Assembly (NCBI GenBank): GCA_016800925.1
Contig: JABCPU010000233.1
Coordinates: forward strand, 1-64,000
Origin: Suillus spraguei
Lineage: Eukaryota > Basidiomycota > Agaricomycetes > Boletales > Suillaceae
DNA: 64,000 nt
Reading direction: 5' to 3'
Shown: piece after piece, positions 43,228-54,790 of the stretch
Position numbering within the stretch: position 1 is the first letter of the stretch
Layout of the letters: each line of letters opens with the position of its first letter
The notes under the pieces: model-generated
What the model saw: only the letters and a program-made list of their open reading frames with translations
The model's database searches: none
Told to the model about the DNA's origin: nothing
Made by a program: the position numbers and the translations under genes

Positions 43228-43540
43228 CTCATAGACAGTATGATCATCTGAGGAACCTAAGTGATATCATAATGTCTTTGGTTGTTCCCGTCCATTTTGG
43301 ATTAAGACTGCTGCAGCTCCCACTTTGTTGTCAATGCCTGAGCCATCACTGTAAGTTTTGATTTCATCCTTGTTGCCCTCGTGTTCTTGAATGGCTTGTT
43401 CTCTTGAGTTGGCGATGACTGTGTGGTAACGCATTGATAGGTCAGGAGGGTGTCTGTTGTGCATGATAGTCCTCAATGGGATCCCTACCAGGGGTGCACC
43501 TGTCTTTTTAGATAGATGATCTATAGATAAACTCCTATAA
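43228..43540 (-). pseudogene. LINE-2 RNase H fragment
   Basis: Minus strand reads GAPLVGIPLRTIMHNRHPPD, then KTYSDGSGIDNKVGAAAVLI, then YHLGSSDDHTVYE, which matches the RNase H start in the LINE at 9600-9700 (YSDGSMVDGG; FHLGSDCEHTVYE). Cut at 43228 by the D LTR. Probably the same old LINE as the RT fragment at 48086-48895. Confidence 0.75.
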
Positions 43541-45480
43541 AACCAAATATCTCCATGGTCAGTGATTCAGACAAATACCAATGACTGATAATGTGGTTGT
43601 ACATGGGTGGCTGTTTATGTTCCCCAGGCTATGGTCAGCAAATGAGTCACTTCTGTGAGATCAGTGAACTCCTGGACAATGACAAGGATTCTTGAAACAA
43701 CTAAACTTCAAAGAAAACACAGAAGTCAAACAAACTAAGAAACAGAAGTAACTGGCCAAATCACTCTCTCCAATGGAATGCAGGTGTTTTGCAACAACTG
43801 TGCTACTGCAATTTGTGGGAAGCTACAACAATCACCTTCTCAGACAAGCAGGTAGAATCCCTGGTCAAGACTGATCACTACTTCAGAGATCTTCTAGCTT
43901 ACTTATTGAACCTGCTGCCAAGGAACTCACTATGAGTATTAAGCAGTTAGCAGGAATGGATGTCTTTGGATTTCAATACCAAGTGCCCTTTCAATAACTA
44001 GAGTCTATCAGTCAGTGAAGACCTTAACTCAGTATCGCTACTCAGATGTGTGAGATAGAGTGTTGATATCAACCTCTGAAGTCTCTCCCACTAAGCTACT
44101 CTGGCCTTAGATGGACTAAAGAGACAACACAAATATTAGCAACACAAAGACACTAGCACCAACAAACTTTGAAAGAGAGAGACAGACCAGAGATCAAAAG
44201 AAAAGAATCAAAAGAAACAGAAGCAAGGAAACAAACAACAGAGACAGAAAAAGAGAAAGGAAAGATGAAAGAAAACTAGAATGATTTTGTCAAAGAAAAA
44301 GATTTATTGTCTTGCTGGTTGTCAGACACAGTGAGCTCAAGGTAGTGCTATCTCACAGAGTAGACTTCCAATATTACTGGTTGACAATGTTCTTGACAGT
44401 GTGCTGGTAGTGCTGGTCACACTTCACTCTCAGTTATATTTCTGAGGGGGAGAAAATCTCTCTTTTATTGACAAAAAGGGGGGTCTTATATAGACAAAAT
44501 GAATGGCTATGCTACTGTTTTCCCACATTTTGTAGGGGTGCTAACTTACCCTATTTATTGAATATTGTCATAGTTTGATTTGTAATACACTCAAGGGTGT
44601 GAGAAGAAGTCATGTGAGATGTCGATGGCTATGCATAAATTTGAGATCAGGTGATTATTAGTGGCTATCCTAGGAGGAATATCCATTATGTAATATTTAA
44701 AGCATAAATTCGCACTTTTTTGTAGATGCATAGAAATGATGTGAGTAAAACATAGTGGGTTTCATGAGTTTCTCTGCAGGGTAACTTTATGTAATTATTT
44801 TTTCTGGGGTCACCTGACATCTGTGGGAATCTTATGAAGTAGTTTTTGGAGCCAAACATACATAAACACACCCAAGAAAAATGAATTAGAAATAATAAGC
44901 AAAACTTTTACAAGCAAAAAGAAATTTCGGTTTCTGAGTCATGGATCGATTTTTGAATAGAGGAACACTAAGCTATTATAGTTCTGGTACTATTTGTCAG
45001 CTGCAGTAGTGCTTAGTCAGTCATGCACCAGACCAGTTTGGTGCGTGTCAGTGCCACTAGTTGTATGGCAGCTTGATAACACAGATTCTGTAGTTGGTGC
45101 ATGAGCAGTAACAACTTGGTGTGAGCTTCCAGAGTGTCTGTTGCTGTGGTTCACATGGCTCCGTAATGCTTAAAGCTGCTACACGCTGCACTCAGTCCAG
45201 ACGCTTGACTGTGCCTATGGATCCCCGCTGAGGAGTGTCATCTTTTCCTATGAACAAGGGGTGGAACCAAACATCCACCATGTAGAGCATTTTGGGCAAA
45301 GCTACTGCTAGGTATAATTGGCACATCAGTGAGAGTGGTAATCCTACAGATGTAGAGGAGAGGCAGCGTAGCTAAAAAATGTATGCAGTGTGATGAGCAA
45401 ACTCACGCTGAGCTTGAAACGGCATATTTTCATATAGGTGTCACACAGCAATCATTATCCTTACCTCTTGGCTTCACCGT
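43541..45480. other. 1.9 kb without a recognised gene
   Basis: AT-rich. A nearly pure purine strand (GAAAGAGAGAGAC.., GAAAAAGAGAAAGGAAAG) runs from about 44165 to 44290. It is followed by a segment whose minus strand has AATAAA motifs near 44305 and 44460. This could be a polypurine tract and LTR of an undetected element, but no matching second copy exists in the window. Confidence 0.35.
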
Positions 45481-47283
45481 TGTAAAGATACAACCTAGCC
45501 TGGGCTGTAGATAAACCACTGCCTCATCAAGGTCAGCGGTAAGTTGCCGCGGTCAGTGATAATACCGCCGGAACTAGCGTCGTGTGTAGTGGTGCTACCG
45601 TTGTAGCGAGAAAAGCCACACTGACCGTCAAAACCCCATTTTGACAAGCGTCTCGTTAATGTCTGCGGCGGCAACCAAAGGATTTCCTTATAGCGATGAA
45701 ATAGCCTTTTCACTCTGCTAATGTGGAACCATTCTTCTCCCGCGAACCCTTACCGGATCCTTGTGCCGATGCCCTCATGTCCCATCCTATTCCGTCTAGA
45801 ATCCATTGGTGCGTAGTTACCTCGCTTCCGCCGTTACTAAACCTACAGCAGGATTTACCTTACATCTCAAGGGGCCGCTGCACGCTGTGCGCCTCATAAT
45901 TAAGTACCCTGTTTATTTTCTTTCTTGCTACCAGACTCGCATAGTTATCTCGTACGTGCTCGCATATGTTAAAAAGGACTGAACATACATACCATTACTT
46001 TTACTTCCCATTACATCCCTTCTCTAGGACTTGGTATCTGAAATGCTCGCTAGTCGCAATCTATTTGCATTTGAACTCTTCTCTGTTCAAACTTTGCTCA
46101 TTGATTCAACCGCCGGTAACTTTACGCTCAAAGTACCATGCGACTTTCGACTTCACTACTTGTAACTGGACCACGGCCAGCGATCTCGCTGGGTCGTTTT
46201 CTCTCTCATCTGCATTCCCACTCATACGGAAGTTGCCGCTACTGCTACCGCACCGCGGTAGTTATAACATTTTTGTCTTGCCCAAATAACTTTGTTCCTG
46301 CTCTTGCTAGCTAACCGCTGCAGCTATCGTTACCATGTGTGTACTGCTGACACCGCACTAGTACCACCAACATACCGCTACTGCCACTAACCTCGGAAAT
46401 TGGAATCTTCGTTGCCATATTAGTACTTCATTGTTTCCTTCACACTAACTTTGAAGGAATTGTTTCTATTTGCAGTCCTCTTGGGTCAAACATCTCACTC
46501 GCGCCTTTAGTAGGATTAATGCTGCGCTTATACTTAGGCCAGCGCTAGTTTCTTTGTTTCACCGTGGTCGAGGTATGATCAGTAACAGTTGCATCGAGCG
46601 AGCAATGTCGAGCAAAGATATCAGCGGTAGTGGTGAGGTTGCGAGCGGTGCAAAGAAACAGTAAAGAAGTCTGCGGTACTTTCAGCAGTAAAGTAGCAGT
46701 GCGTGAGAAGTTCAGTCAAAGTAACAGTCAAAAGTCCAGCGGTATGCCAGCGGTAATGGAGAACGAGCGTGATAGATTAACAAGCGATAAGGAAACTTTA
46801 AAGACTATGTCCACTACTGGGTAGATCCAGAGCTAGACAATAATCTTGACCTATAGTACGTGCAATGGTGTAAAATCAGGTACCTGTATCGTGCGGGGTA
46901 CGTGGTGCTTATATCCTAAATCATATGTACTCGGAATACTCTAGGTGAGATCAGTAGCGCTGGAGTGTAGTAACCGCTGTAAGTAAACATAGCGTGAGGT
47001 GCTGCGGCACAAGGCAACATGTAATAAGGCTTGCCATGGAATCAGTGATAATGAACAGAAAACAAACAATGCACCAAATGGAGCTATGTGGACGCAGCAA
47101 GGACATGGAAGGACATCGGTACATGGAACAAGGTGCAGCAGTTGGTATGGTGTGCGGTAAGCGTGGGATGCCGCCGGTACTGCTAAAGGGGTAAGATGGC
47201 CATGGACAAGTGGTAACTCCTGTAGATGTGAGACGAGTGTCAAAAGATGGGGTTTTAAGCCCAGCGCCAATATGTTCATTACA
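45481..47283 (-). mobile_element. Family-D LTR with nested C-type LTR
   Basis: Starts TGTAAAGATACAACC, ends TGTTCATTACA, with TSD CCGT (45477-45480, 47284-47287). Native length is about 840 bp after removing the nested copy. Contains GTAAAGAAGTCTGCGG-type repeats. Confidence 0.75.
45602..46561 (+). mobile_element. C-type LTR nested in a D LTR
   Basis: TGTAGCGAGAAAAGCC..TCTTTGTTTCA, 960 bp, TSD CCGT (45598-45601, 46562-46565). Opposite orientation to its host LTR; flanking D sequence aligns across the insertion. Confidence 0.75.
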
Positions 47284-48079
47284 CCGTCCTATATTGTACC
47301 ATTTTACCATGCATTACCCCGATCTAATGGTATTGTTCCGCACTCTGGAAGCCTCATTGCAGCTTAGCAGCTGTACTGCAGCAAATTTCCTGTGAAGCGG
47401 TGATCTTCAGCAATCTCCATGAACCCATTAGGCATCCTCAAACAAGATTTACCATCCATCCAATGTCCATCCAGTCTCGCCAGTACATGATGTTTTGTAA
47501 ACTGAAGTGCAGTCTTATTATATGTCTGCTGCATGTTTATCCTATCCCTTCCATCTCCGTAGCTATTCCTTTCATATAAAATTCCTAGGTACCTGTACTC
47601 ATTCCTCGCTTCCCTCCTATAGTACACATGGTACTTAGGAATAGTCACCACTACTGTCTCTACTGAATAAAGTCCTTTACAGAAGTCACTGTCTCCTTAA
47701 GAATTGCTTTACTGCTGCATGCACTACTGCTCTTTACTGCTTTCCCACGCTTCACTGCTAGCACTACTGCTTTCTCACGCTTCACTGCTACACTACTGCT
47801 TGTTTTACTGCAGAAGTTCCCATACTTACCGCTTGTCTACCGCTTTCCCGTGCTTACCGCTAGTTTCCCACAGACCAGAGGTCACTGTTAGCATCTCGCT
47901 ACCTCCAACAGCATTCTCGCACCACAGGTTGGGCATTATCAAGCTATATTAACTTAGCATTCCCTTTAGGGTCGAATGTTCTTGCTTTCACAAGTGAAGC
48001 AGACTAGGTAGAGCAGAAGACTCGCATACTAGCTTAGGCCGTGGTTTATCTACAGCTCAGGCTAGATTGTATCTTTACA
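47284..48079 (+). mobile_element. Truncated C LTR and adjoining unknown sequence
   Basis: From about 47615 the sequence follows the C LTR in plus orientation (TACTTAGGAATAGTCACC.., CTGCTTTCCC repeats) to ATTGTATCTTTACA at 48079. 47284-47614 is unassigned. A 95-codon minus frame (47364-47651) there has an EYRYLGILYERN stretch reminiscent of a LINE RT end, but is too weak to call. Confidence 0.6.
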
Positions 48080-48085
48080 GCAGTT

Positions 48086-48895
48086 CCTTTCACTAATACA
48101 TATGCCACATGTGCTTGCCATCTGAGTGCTTGGTCTAGTATGACACCTAGAAAGCGGTGGGTGGCCACTGGAACAATTGACATGCCTCTAGTGACTAGGG
48201 GTGGGTGTTCCTTGGTATCATTCATGAAGAAGTCTACTAATGCAAATTTTGAGGTCTCAAACTTTGAGTCGTGTTTCCTTGCCCAATCATAGCCTCAGTT
48301 TGTTCTTTCTAACATGTCTTTCAGGATGGTATGCGTCTCATGGAAGGACTCCCCAATGGCTATGAATGCTGTGTCGTCTATGAAGGCTAGTGTTTGTTCA
48401 CTCTTACTACATTTCGCTGCTATGTCAATGAGGTCAGAGTCATATATAACATATACAATCATAGAAAGTGGGTTGCCTTGGCCAATACCATTTCTGATCA
48501 ACATTGATTCTGAGAGATATCCATCGAATTTGAGTTGAGTGCAGTGTCCTGTTAGTAAGCGCTCTGTGAAACTTATTAGTGAGTCTGGTAAGCATCTCTT
48601 TCTCTTTCGCATGTTGTGCAGAAGCTGGTTGGTGACTGCATTTTGGAATGTGCCTTCAATGTCTAGGAATAACACTGATACTACCTTGCCCTGCTGCCAT
48701 GTGTCCTTAATAGTCGCCTCCAGTAGGTGAAGCAAGTCCGTTGTGGACCTGCCAGGGCAACCGCCAAAGTGTTTTCTGGCAGTAAATCATGATGCTCCAA
48801 GAGATATGTCATTTGATCCGCAACTGTGGCTGTGAGGAGTTTGCATGTGGTGTTGAGTAGCACTATTGGCCTATACGCTTTGGTGACGGTGTATC
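48086..48895 (-). pseudogene. LINE-2 reverse transcriptase fragment
   Basis: Shows NTTCKLLTATVADQMTYLLE (near 48850), LPENT followed by a frame change where FGG..GRST is expected, and LHLLEATIKDTWQQGK. VLFLDIEGTFQNAV (RT motif A), IGQGNPLSM (motif B), AFIDDTAFIA (motif C, FxDD) and THRFLGVILDQALRW (48100-48180) follow. Stops and frame changes are present. Cut upstream by LTR A at 48895 and downstream by the C LTR at 48079. Confidence 0.85.
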
Positions 48896-49331
48896 TGCAC
48901 CAGTTACCTACAGTATATATTCCACTTGTAAACCTCCGTAGAACCTCAATTCGAATATCATATCAGTTCTGCTCATTCTGTCTTCCAGACTTGAGTTCTT
49001 TCAGCTCTAGTCAACCTCCGAGACTTAGGATCATATCCTATGGTCTATATCTCTGGCTCTACCTTCAGGTAGTCTATCTCCATTAGTTTCTAGTTAGGAC
49101 ACTGTCCAAAACTAGCCTTATACATTGTTCCACACCCACATCTGGATATCCTTTGGATGCACCATATCCAATATCTTCAGACATCCAGATCTGATATGTG
49201 TCTACTATCGGACACTTCAGACATAACCCCTTGCCTCTGAAATAAAGGGCAATACTTGGGAAAGGGGCACAGCATACGATCTGAGGCCAAAGCCCTTCAG
49301 ATCCATTACCTTTTGAGTACAACCTTAACAT
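48896..49331 (+). mobile_element. 3' part of an LTR A
   Basis: Matches the second half of LTR A from the ACAGTATATATTCCACTTG region to ACAACCTTAACA at 49331. The 5' half is missing. It separates LINE-2 from Harbinger-2. Confidence 0.8.
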
Positions 49332-49370
49332 GATCTCAAACATCTACTTATACCTCACTTTACTGCCACC

Positions 49371-50179
49371 ATGGCAAGGAAGAAGACTACCACACCTTCA
49401 GCAAATGATGTTGGGGCCTTAGCAGTTGCTTGCTGGACTGCCACAGAGACTTTGCACCTTCTTGAATACCTCATAGCTCATCACGCTGAAGGTGGAGATG
49501 GTATGGGGTTTAAACAGGCAACTTTTACCAGTGCATCCATTCATTTGCAAGACTTGCCACCGCTGGATGGAACTTTGAAAGAGAATCATGTAGTGGGATC
49601 TATCAGGGACTGGTAATCATGTAAAAATAAATGGATCAACATACATTCTCTGCTCACTCATACTAGCACAATACTCATTATTTTCTGATTGTGACTTGTA
49701 CAGTGCAAGAAAAAATATGCTGCTATCATTGACATCAAATCTCAGTCAGGCTTTTCATGGGATGATATCCTTGGTGCAAATATCAGTCCTGCTGATGCCA
49801 GTCATTGGTCAGCATTCACAAAGGTACATTTCAATTATGATATAACAGTAGTACTGATATGATTTTTTTTCAGATGCATCCTGATGCAAAGTTGTTTCAC
49901 AACAAAGGCCAGGAACATTTCCATGAGATGGATGAGCTTATGCTTATGTGCACACAAGTCTCTCATGGCACCAACTCCTTTTGTGCTGGGCACAAGATGT
50001 TCGAGTCTGAACAAGCACCTCCTGATGATGGCCAGGCAAATGGAGGTCCAGAGGAGGTTCAGCCTATTGTGCCAGTGGAAGGTGAAGCAGAGCGCTGGGT
50101 GAGCATGTTGAGGAGTGAAACCAAGCAGTGGGAACAGTCAGTGACAAATGGAAAATGGTTGCCAATAGAGAGGTACTAG
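49371..50179 (+). pseudogene. Harbinger-2 Myb/SANT-like partner gene
   Basis: Starts MARKKTTTPSANDVGALAVA. The domain follows as CWTATETLHLLEYLIAHHAE and, after an intron ending at 49703, CKKKYAAIIDIKSQSGFSWD and HWSAFTK. A second intron (49825-49873, ending in TTTTTTTTCAG) leads to HPDAKLFHNKGQEHFHEMDE. An acidic/Pro linker runs to a stop at 50179. Same architecture as the Harbinger-1 gene but well diverged. The first intron does not join in phase with canonical GT-AG sites that I could find, so the gene may be broken there. A C-terminal remnant sits at 52380-52790. Confidence 0.72.
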
Positions 50180-50674
50180 TAGTGGCTATTAGTGAACTTG
50201 AGTGGTGTCTGCAATAAACACCCAATAAGGCTGTCCTGTTTGTGTGTATCTTGTCTCCCTAGGCTGGAGGCCTAAGTTGCGTTGTGCAAGGCTAGCAACC
50301 TGCTAGACTTAGATGCAACAACTCTGAGACTAACTATATGTCTGTCTTGATGTAATAGTTATCAGGGACAATGACAGGGGTCAAAGTCCAGTGATGTCAA
50401 AGATGCAAGAGCGACAAGCTCAAGGGAAGTTCAGATAGAGACAGAAAGCTTATCAGAAGCTTACTGAAGAGGATTTCAGGGTTTAAGACCAAGTAGATTC
50501 AAGTTAAAGAAGTACAATGCTATCAATGAGTATTTATAGGGAGCAGGAATGGGATTTGAGCTGAGCTCGAATTAATGTAAAGTCAGATAGTGAATAGAAA
50601 GATGCATGTGCATCATCAAGTCAGGATGAGTCACAAGTACAATGGACGAATAGGATAAGGGGAAAGAGGAACAT
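50180..50674. other. Non-coding, possibly part of an unrecognised LTR
   Basis: No gene seen. A TATTTATAGG box near 50531 and a GTCTTGATGTAATAGTTATC stretch are present, but no second copy occurs in the window. Confidence 0.3.
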
Positions 50675-51957
50675 TGTCATATACTGTACATTCAGGTCCA
50701 GATCAGATCCAATCCATGGACATCTGGACACCCAATCCATGCATCCTAGTCCACCCATCCAATCCAGTTCACATATCTGATCCATATCCATATCTGACCC
50801 AGTCCATCCATCCCATCTGATCCACCCATCTGATCCGTGTCCATATCCGAAACTATTCCTGTGCACCTGCACATTACCCCTTTGAGATTATACATGTGTC
50901 TGGTTTTTGGTTATCTCTGCACCTCTGGCTTTTGGTTATCTCGACTTCCGTCTTGATAAGATATTTCATACAAGTCTTATTTCTGAGTTCATAGTCTTGT
51001 GTTCCATTGTACTTACTAATGTGTTCCGCATGCCTCAGACTATCCTTACTTACCTTCCAGCATGCTACCTACAGTATCTAAGCTTGTAGTACAACTCCTG
51101 CAGACCTCAGTCTGATCATTGTTTTTCTACTTCTGTATATTCCTTTGACTTCTGTATCTTGTTACCATGTCTATATAAATCTATTTCTGTTCTTGCACTT
51201 GGGCTCCGGCCCTTGTAAGCTTCTGACTCAGACCTATTGGATCATTCCCTAAGCTGGAGCTTTGATCCTATGTCCTATATCCTTTTCGGACTTCATACAT
51301 TTCCTATCTCTCATCTGTTTCACCTCTGACTCTACCCTTGGTAGTCTTATCCTGTCTGTTTCTATTCTGGACTTTGTCTGAGTAGTCTCTACTATCTCTA
51401 GACTATATCCAGATCTACTCCTCTCTAGTAGTCAACACTTCCTCTAAGATCCACAGAGCTACACTCGTCCGAGCATCCAATCATCCGCTCTTCTGCTCTT
51501 CTGCTCTTCTGCTCCTTTGAGCTCCAGACCTTCAAACCTCTGGTCCTCCAGATCTATCCTATCCTATCATCTGACATCTGTGGATCATCCTTCCCTCTGG
51601 AGCTTGCTCCTATCCTGCCCTGGACTTTGTCCAGTGGTCTGTCTTTCATCTATTCTACTTGGACTTGTTCCAGTAGTCTTACAATTATTCCTTGTCATCC
51701 AAAAATAGTTCCGGTGCATTCCTGCACTCATCTGAAAGTCCCTCGGAGCTCTATCAAGCTATCCTGCCTTAGAGTTCATCCGTACTTCATCAAAACTCTC
51801 CCTCGGACTTTGCCCAAAGTTAAGGGCACATACTCGGGTAAGGGGCACAGCGCACAAGCTGAGGCCAAGCCCCTTTGACTTTCCAACCCTCTGGTACAAC
51901 CCCATGTAAAGCCAGGACTTCTTAGTAGCCCCCAGTTTTGCATGGTCATACATAACA
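50675..51957 (+). mobile_element. Solo LTR B (1.28 kb)
   Basis: TGTCATATACTGTACATTC..CATACATAACA with TSD AACAT (50670-50674, 51958-51962). Aligns to 35503-36854. The tandem-repeat region is shorter here (TCTTCTGC units near 51485-51515). CpG-poor against the other copy. Confidence 0.9.
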
Positions 51958-52292
51958 AACATGTATACATGAGTCAGTGACTCAGGAATGGTGATGAATG
52001 AAAAGAAGCACATGTAGGAAATAGAATGAAAATAGAATGCACACAGGAGAAGCATGACAATCATTGGTTAATGACCAGTATACCAGTTGAACGGTAGGTT
52101 GCTGTGGTTGCCATGAGGTACCAAGAGAGTGGTATGGGTATAGGGTACGGTCCAGGGAGCTGGTCTGGATCTAGTGAGTGATGTGAGCATAATGGAGGTA
52201 TGAGATGAAGATAATGGCCCATATGAGGAATTGGACAAGGAGGATGAGTTGGTTGCCAGGACAAAGGTAGATGGTGAAGCATAGGAAAATAA
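51958..52292. other. No gene seen
   Basis: Resumes the sequence interrupted by solo LTR B; nothing recognisable. Confidence 0.3.
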
Positions 52293-52800
52293 ATGATAGG
52301 GGCAACACAAACAGATGTTCTTGTAACAGTGGCTGATGATGATGATGACAATACAATTCTGTGGGAGATGACTCCAGTCAAACCAAAACTCAAGCACAAG
52401 TTTTTAGCCACCCAGCCCTCGACACCTTCCCTTGTTGCCTCTGGTTCTGGTACTACAGGCTCTCATCCAACATCAAAACACCAATGTGTCAGTGGATCAG
52501 TGGGGGCACTTTATGCCATCAATGACCAATTTTCAGCATTCAGTGACATCTTTCGAGCTCATTGCAATCACAAATACCATCTACATATATTGTACTATCA
52601 CCTCACCACAAGCAGGCCACCATGTGATGTGCACAAGAGCTAGAAAAGCACCTCAATAACAATAGCATGGTAGCACTTATTGAAGCATTTCAAATGAATG
52701 TTAGCACTGCTGATGCTTATATGGTCATGATGAATGACAGTCCAAGAAAGTCTTTTGTTGATAGAAAAATTAAATATATTAACCAGCAGGCTCTATAGAC
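52293..52800 (+). pseudogene. C-terminal remnant of the Harbinger-2 Myb-like gene
   Basis: Reads DVLVTVADDDDDNTILWEMT, KHKFLATQPSTPSLVASGSG, then INDQFSAFSDIFRA. After frame changes it reads ELEKHLNNNSMVALIEAFQM and STADAYMVMMNDSPRKSFVD. The order (Ser/Thr linker, then a helical C-terminus next to the converging transposase) mirrors 14866-15487 in Harbinger-1. Confidence 0.6.
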
Positions 52801-52830
52801 TCAAATACTATATCAATCTTTTGTAGGTCT

Positions 52831-54345
52831 CTATATTCCATTCTGACGAGTGCAACAAATCCTATGGTAGTTGTCCCACATGGCCTCTGCAATACTATCT
52901 CTCTCTTCTGTTGCCTGTTGCCTCTCTTGACAGTTGACTGGTCCTTCTGCAAGGTCACCCCAAGACTCACCTGGATCATGGTCAATAAAATCTTCATTGT
53001 TGAAGTCTTCTATTTCTGTCAGATCATGAATGTGAATAAAATTGTGGATGGCACAAAGGGCTGGGGGGATGCAGGCTTGTGTTGACATACTATACTCTGG
53101 TGTGTGTACCAGTATGATAAACCGTCTCTTGAGGATACTGAATATTCTCTCAATGATATTATGAGCTTGAGCATGCTGAAGATTATATATTTCTTTGGAT
53201 GTTTTTGGTCTGTCATAGCATTGAGAAGACTTCCAACCTAGTGATATATCACTCACTGAACTGCAGCTCAGCCCCATTCAGCCAGGTGGTACCAAACACC
53301 TCAGTAAGGAATAAGGAGTGAGTCGCATATCCCAAACCCAGCATCTGCAAGATAGTATCCCTCTTCTGGAATATATAGGTACATTGTCATATACCATGCT
53401 TCTGATCCTTGATCAGATCAGATTAGATCAGATCAGATCGATTCTGCTTCTGTCTGGTCCACACATCCAAACCTTCCTACATCTCAACTTCTATCACCAC
53501 TATTAACCCAGCATCTATCTCCTTTCAGTATCTTTCCTGTGTCTAGTATTTTGATTATCTTTAGATTCAATTCTGCTTATTGATCTGTTACATATGTTTC
53601 ATTTCCAACTCATGCTTACTGACCTAACATACATACTGATAGACTTTCGTTATACTTGCACATAGCCTTCGGACCCAGGTGATTGAATATTCCGTACCTA
53701 TAGTATATAACCTACATGTAAACCTCTGTAGAACCTTAGTTCAAATATTATCTTAGATTCTGCTCATTCTGTTCCTCCAGACTTGAGTTCCTTCCGACTC
53801 TAGTCATCCTCCAAGACTGAAGATTGATTCCTATAGTCTATATCTCTGACTCTACCTTGGGGTGGTCCATTTCCATTAGTTTCTAGTTACGACTCTGTCC
53901 AACACTAGTCTTATACCTTGTTCCATTCCTATGTTCCAGATATCCTTCAGACATGACATATTCATTACCTTCGGACATCCAGATCCATCACACAATCACC
54001 TTTGGACCTTTGGACATATATCTTCCTTCTGAAATGAGGGGCAATACTCAGGAAAGTGCACAGTGTATGAACTGAGGCCAAAGCCTTTCAGATCCTTTAC
54101 CCTTTGAGTATGGTCTTAACATCTGTAAGCCAAGCATTATTGTAGAGTGTCAAGTCCGATGTTGATCCATCCCAACCACTGATAACATATTGGAACCAGA
54201 GATCAAAGGAACAACAAGCAAGACAATTTTGGCTGATACCACCTTTGCAGTTGCGTGATAGTTGCCATTCTGCTGCAGATAGACAGCATGCAACATGGGT
54301 ACCATCAATGGCTCCAAGCATCAGCAAAACCCTAAATTTAGCATA
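52831..54345 (-). pseudogene. Harbinger-2 DDE transposase, split by LTR A
   Basis: From high coordinates: KFRVLLMLGAIDGTHVACCL (first Asp), NCKGGISQNCLACCSFDLWF, ISGWDGSTSDLTLYNNAWLTD (second Asp). LTR A (53385-54121) follows, then IPEEGYYLADAGFG, a stop, and VWYHLAEWG. An intron of about 48 nt (near 53210-53257) is at the same site as in Harbinger-1, followed by RPKTSKEIYNLQHAQ and NIIERIFSILKRRF (Glu). The tail reads HDPGESWGDLAEGPVN.., with a stop at 52831. The N-terminal third is missing beyond 54345. Confidence 0.85.
53385..54121 (+). mobile_element. Solo LTR A in Harbinger-2 transposase
   Basis: 737 bp, TGTCATATACC..TATGGTCTTAACA, CpG-depleted. It splits the transposase between the second Asp region and the LADAG motif. 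The 5-bp flanks TACAT and TCTGT do not match. Confidence 0.85.
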
Positions 54346-54790
54346 GCACCGTATATTCTTACAGGCACTTACAGCATGTTACAGCGCCTTACAGCCGCAC
54401 AGGCACCCATAGCACTAGGTAGCCATAGGTCATGGCTTAGTAATATAATGATGTGGATGTGGTAGTGTAAGGTTGCTGGATATAGTGCCACACAGCATGA
54501 TACAGCCTGAGTGAGCTGAATCTGACTTGTGCCTTCAAGTTAGAGTCTGGTTCTGGAGCACAGCTTTAATTTGAAGTTTGAACACACCACAATGTTGAAC
54601 ACGATGCACTGGCAAGATAACATTGGCAATATGGTACTAGTACTAGTAGACACTTTTGTACTACTTATATACTGTAGACAACTTGAATAACATGAGTACA
54701 CATCACGATGAATCCACTCGGTGAATTTTCTAGTAGCACAAGTCCCACTGTGCAGGCTCAGATTCTGCACATAGGTCCTTAAAAACACAT
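54346..54790. other. No gene seen; short CTTACAGC-type repeats
   Basis: 54360-54410 has repeated (C/G)TTACAGC motifs. ACTAGTA palindromes occur at 54636-54648. An open frame on the minus strand (54540-54797) has no recognisable features. Confidence 0.35.
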
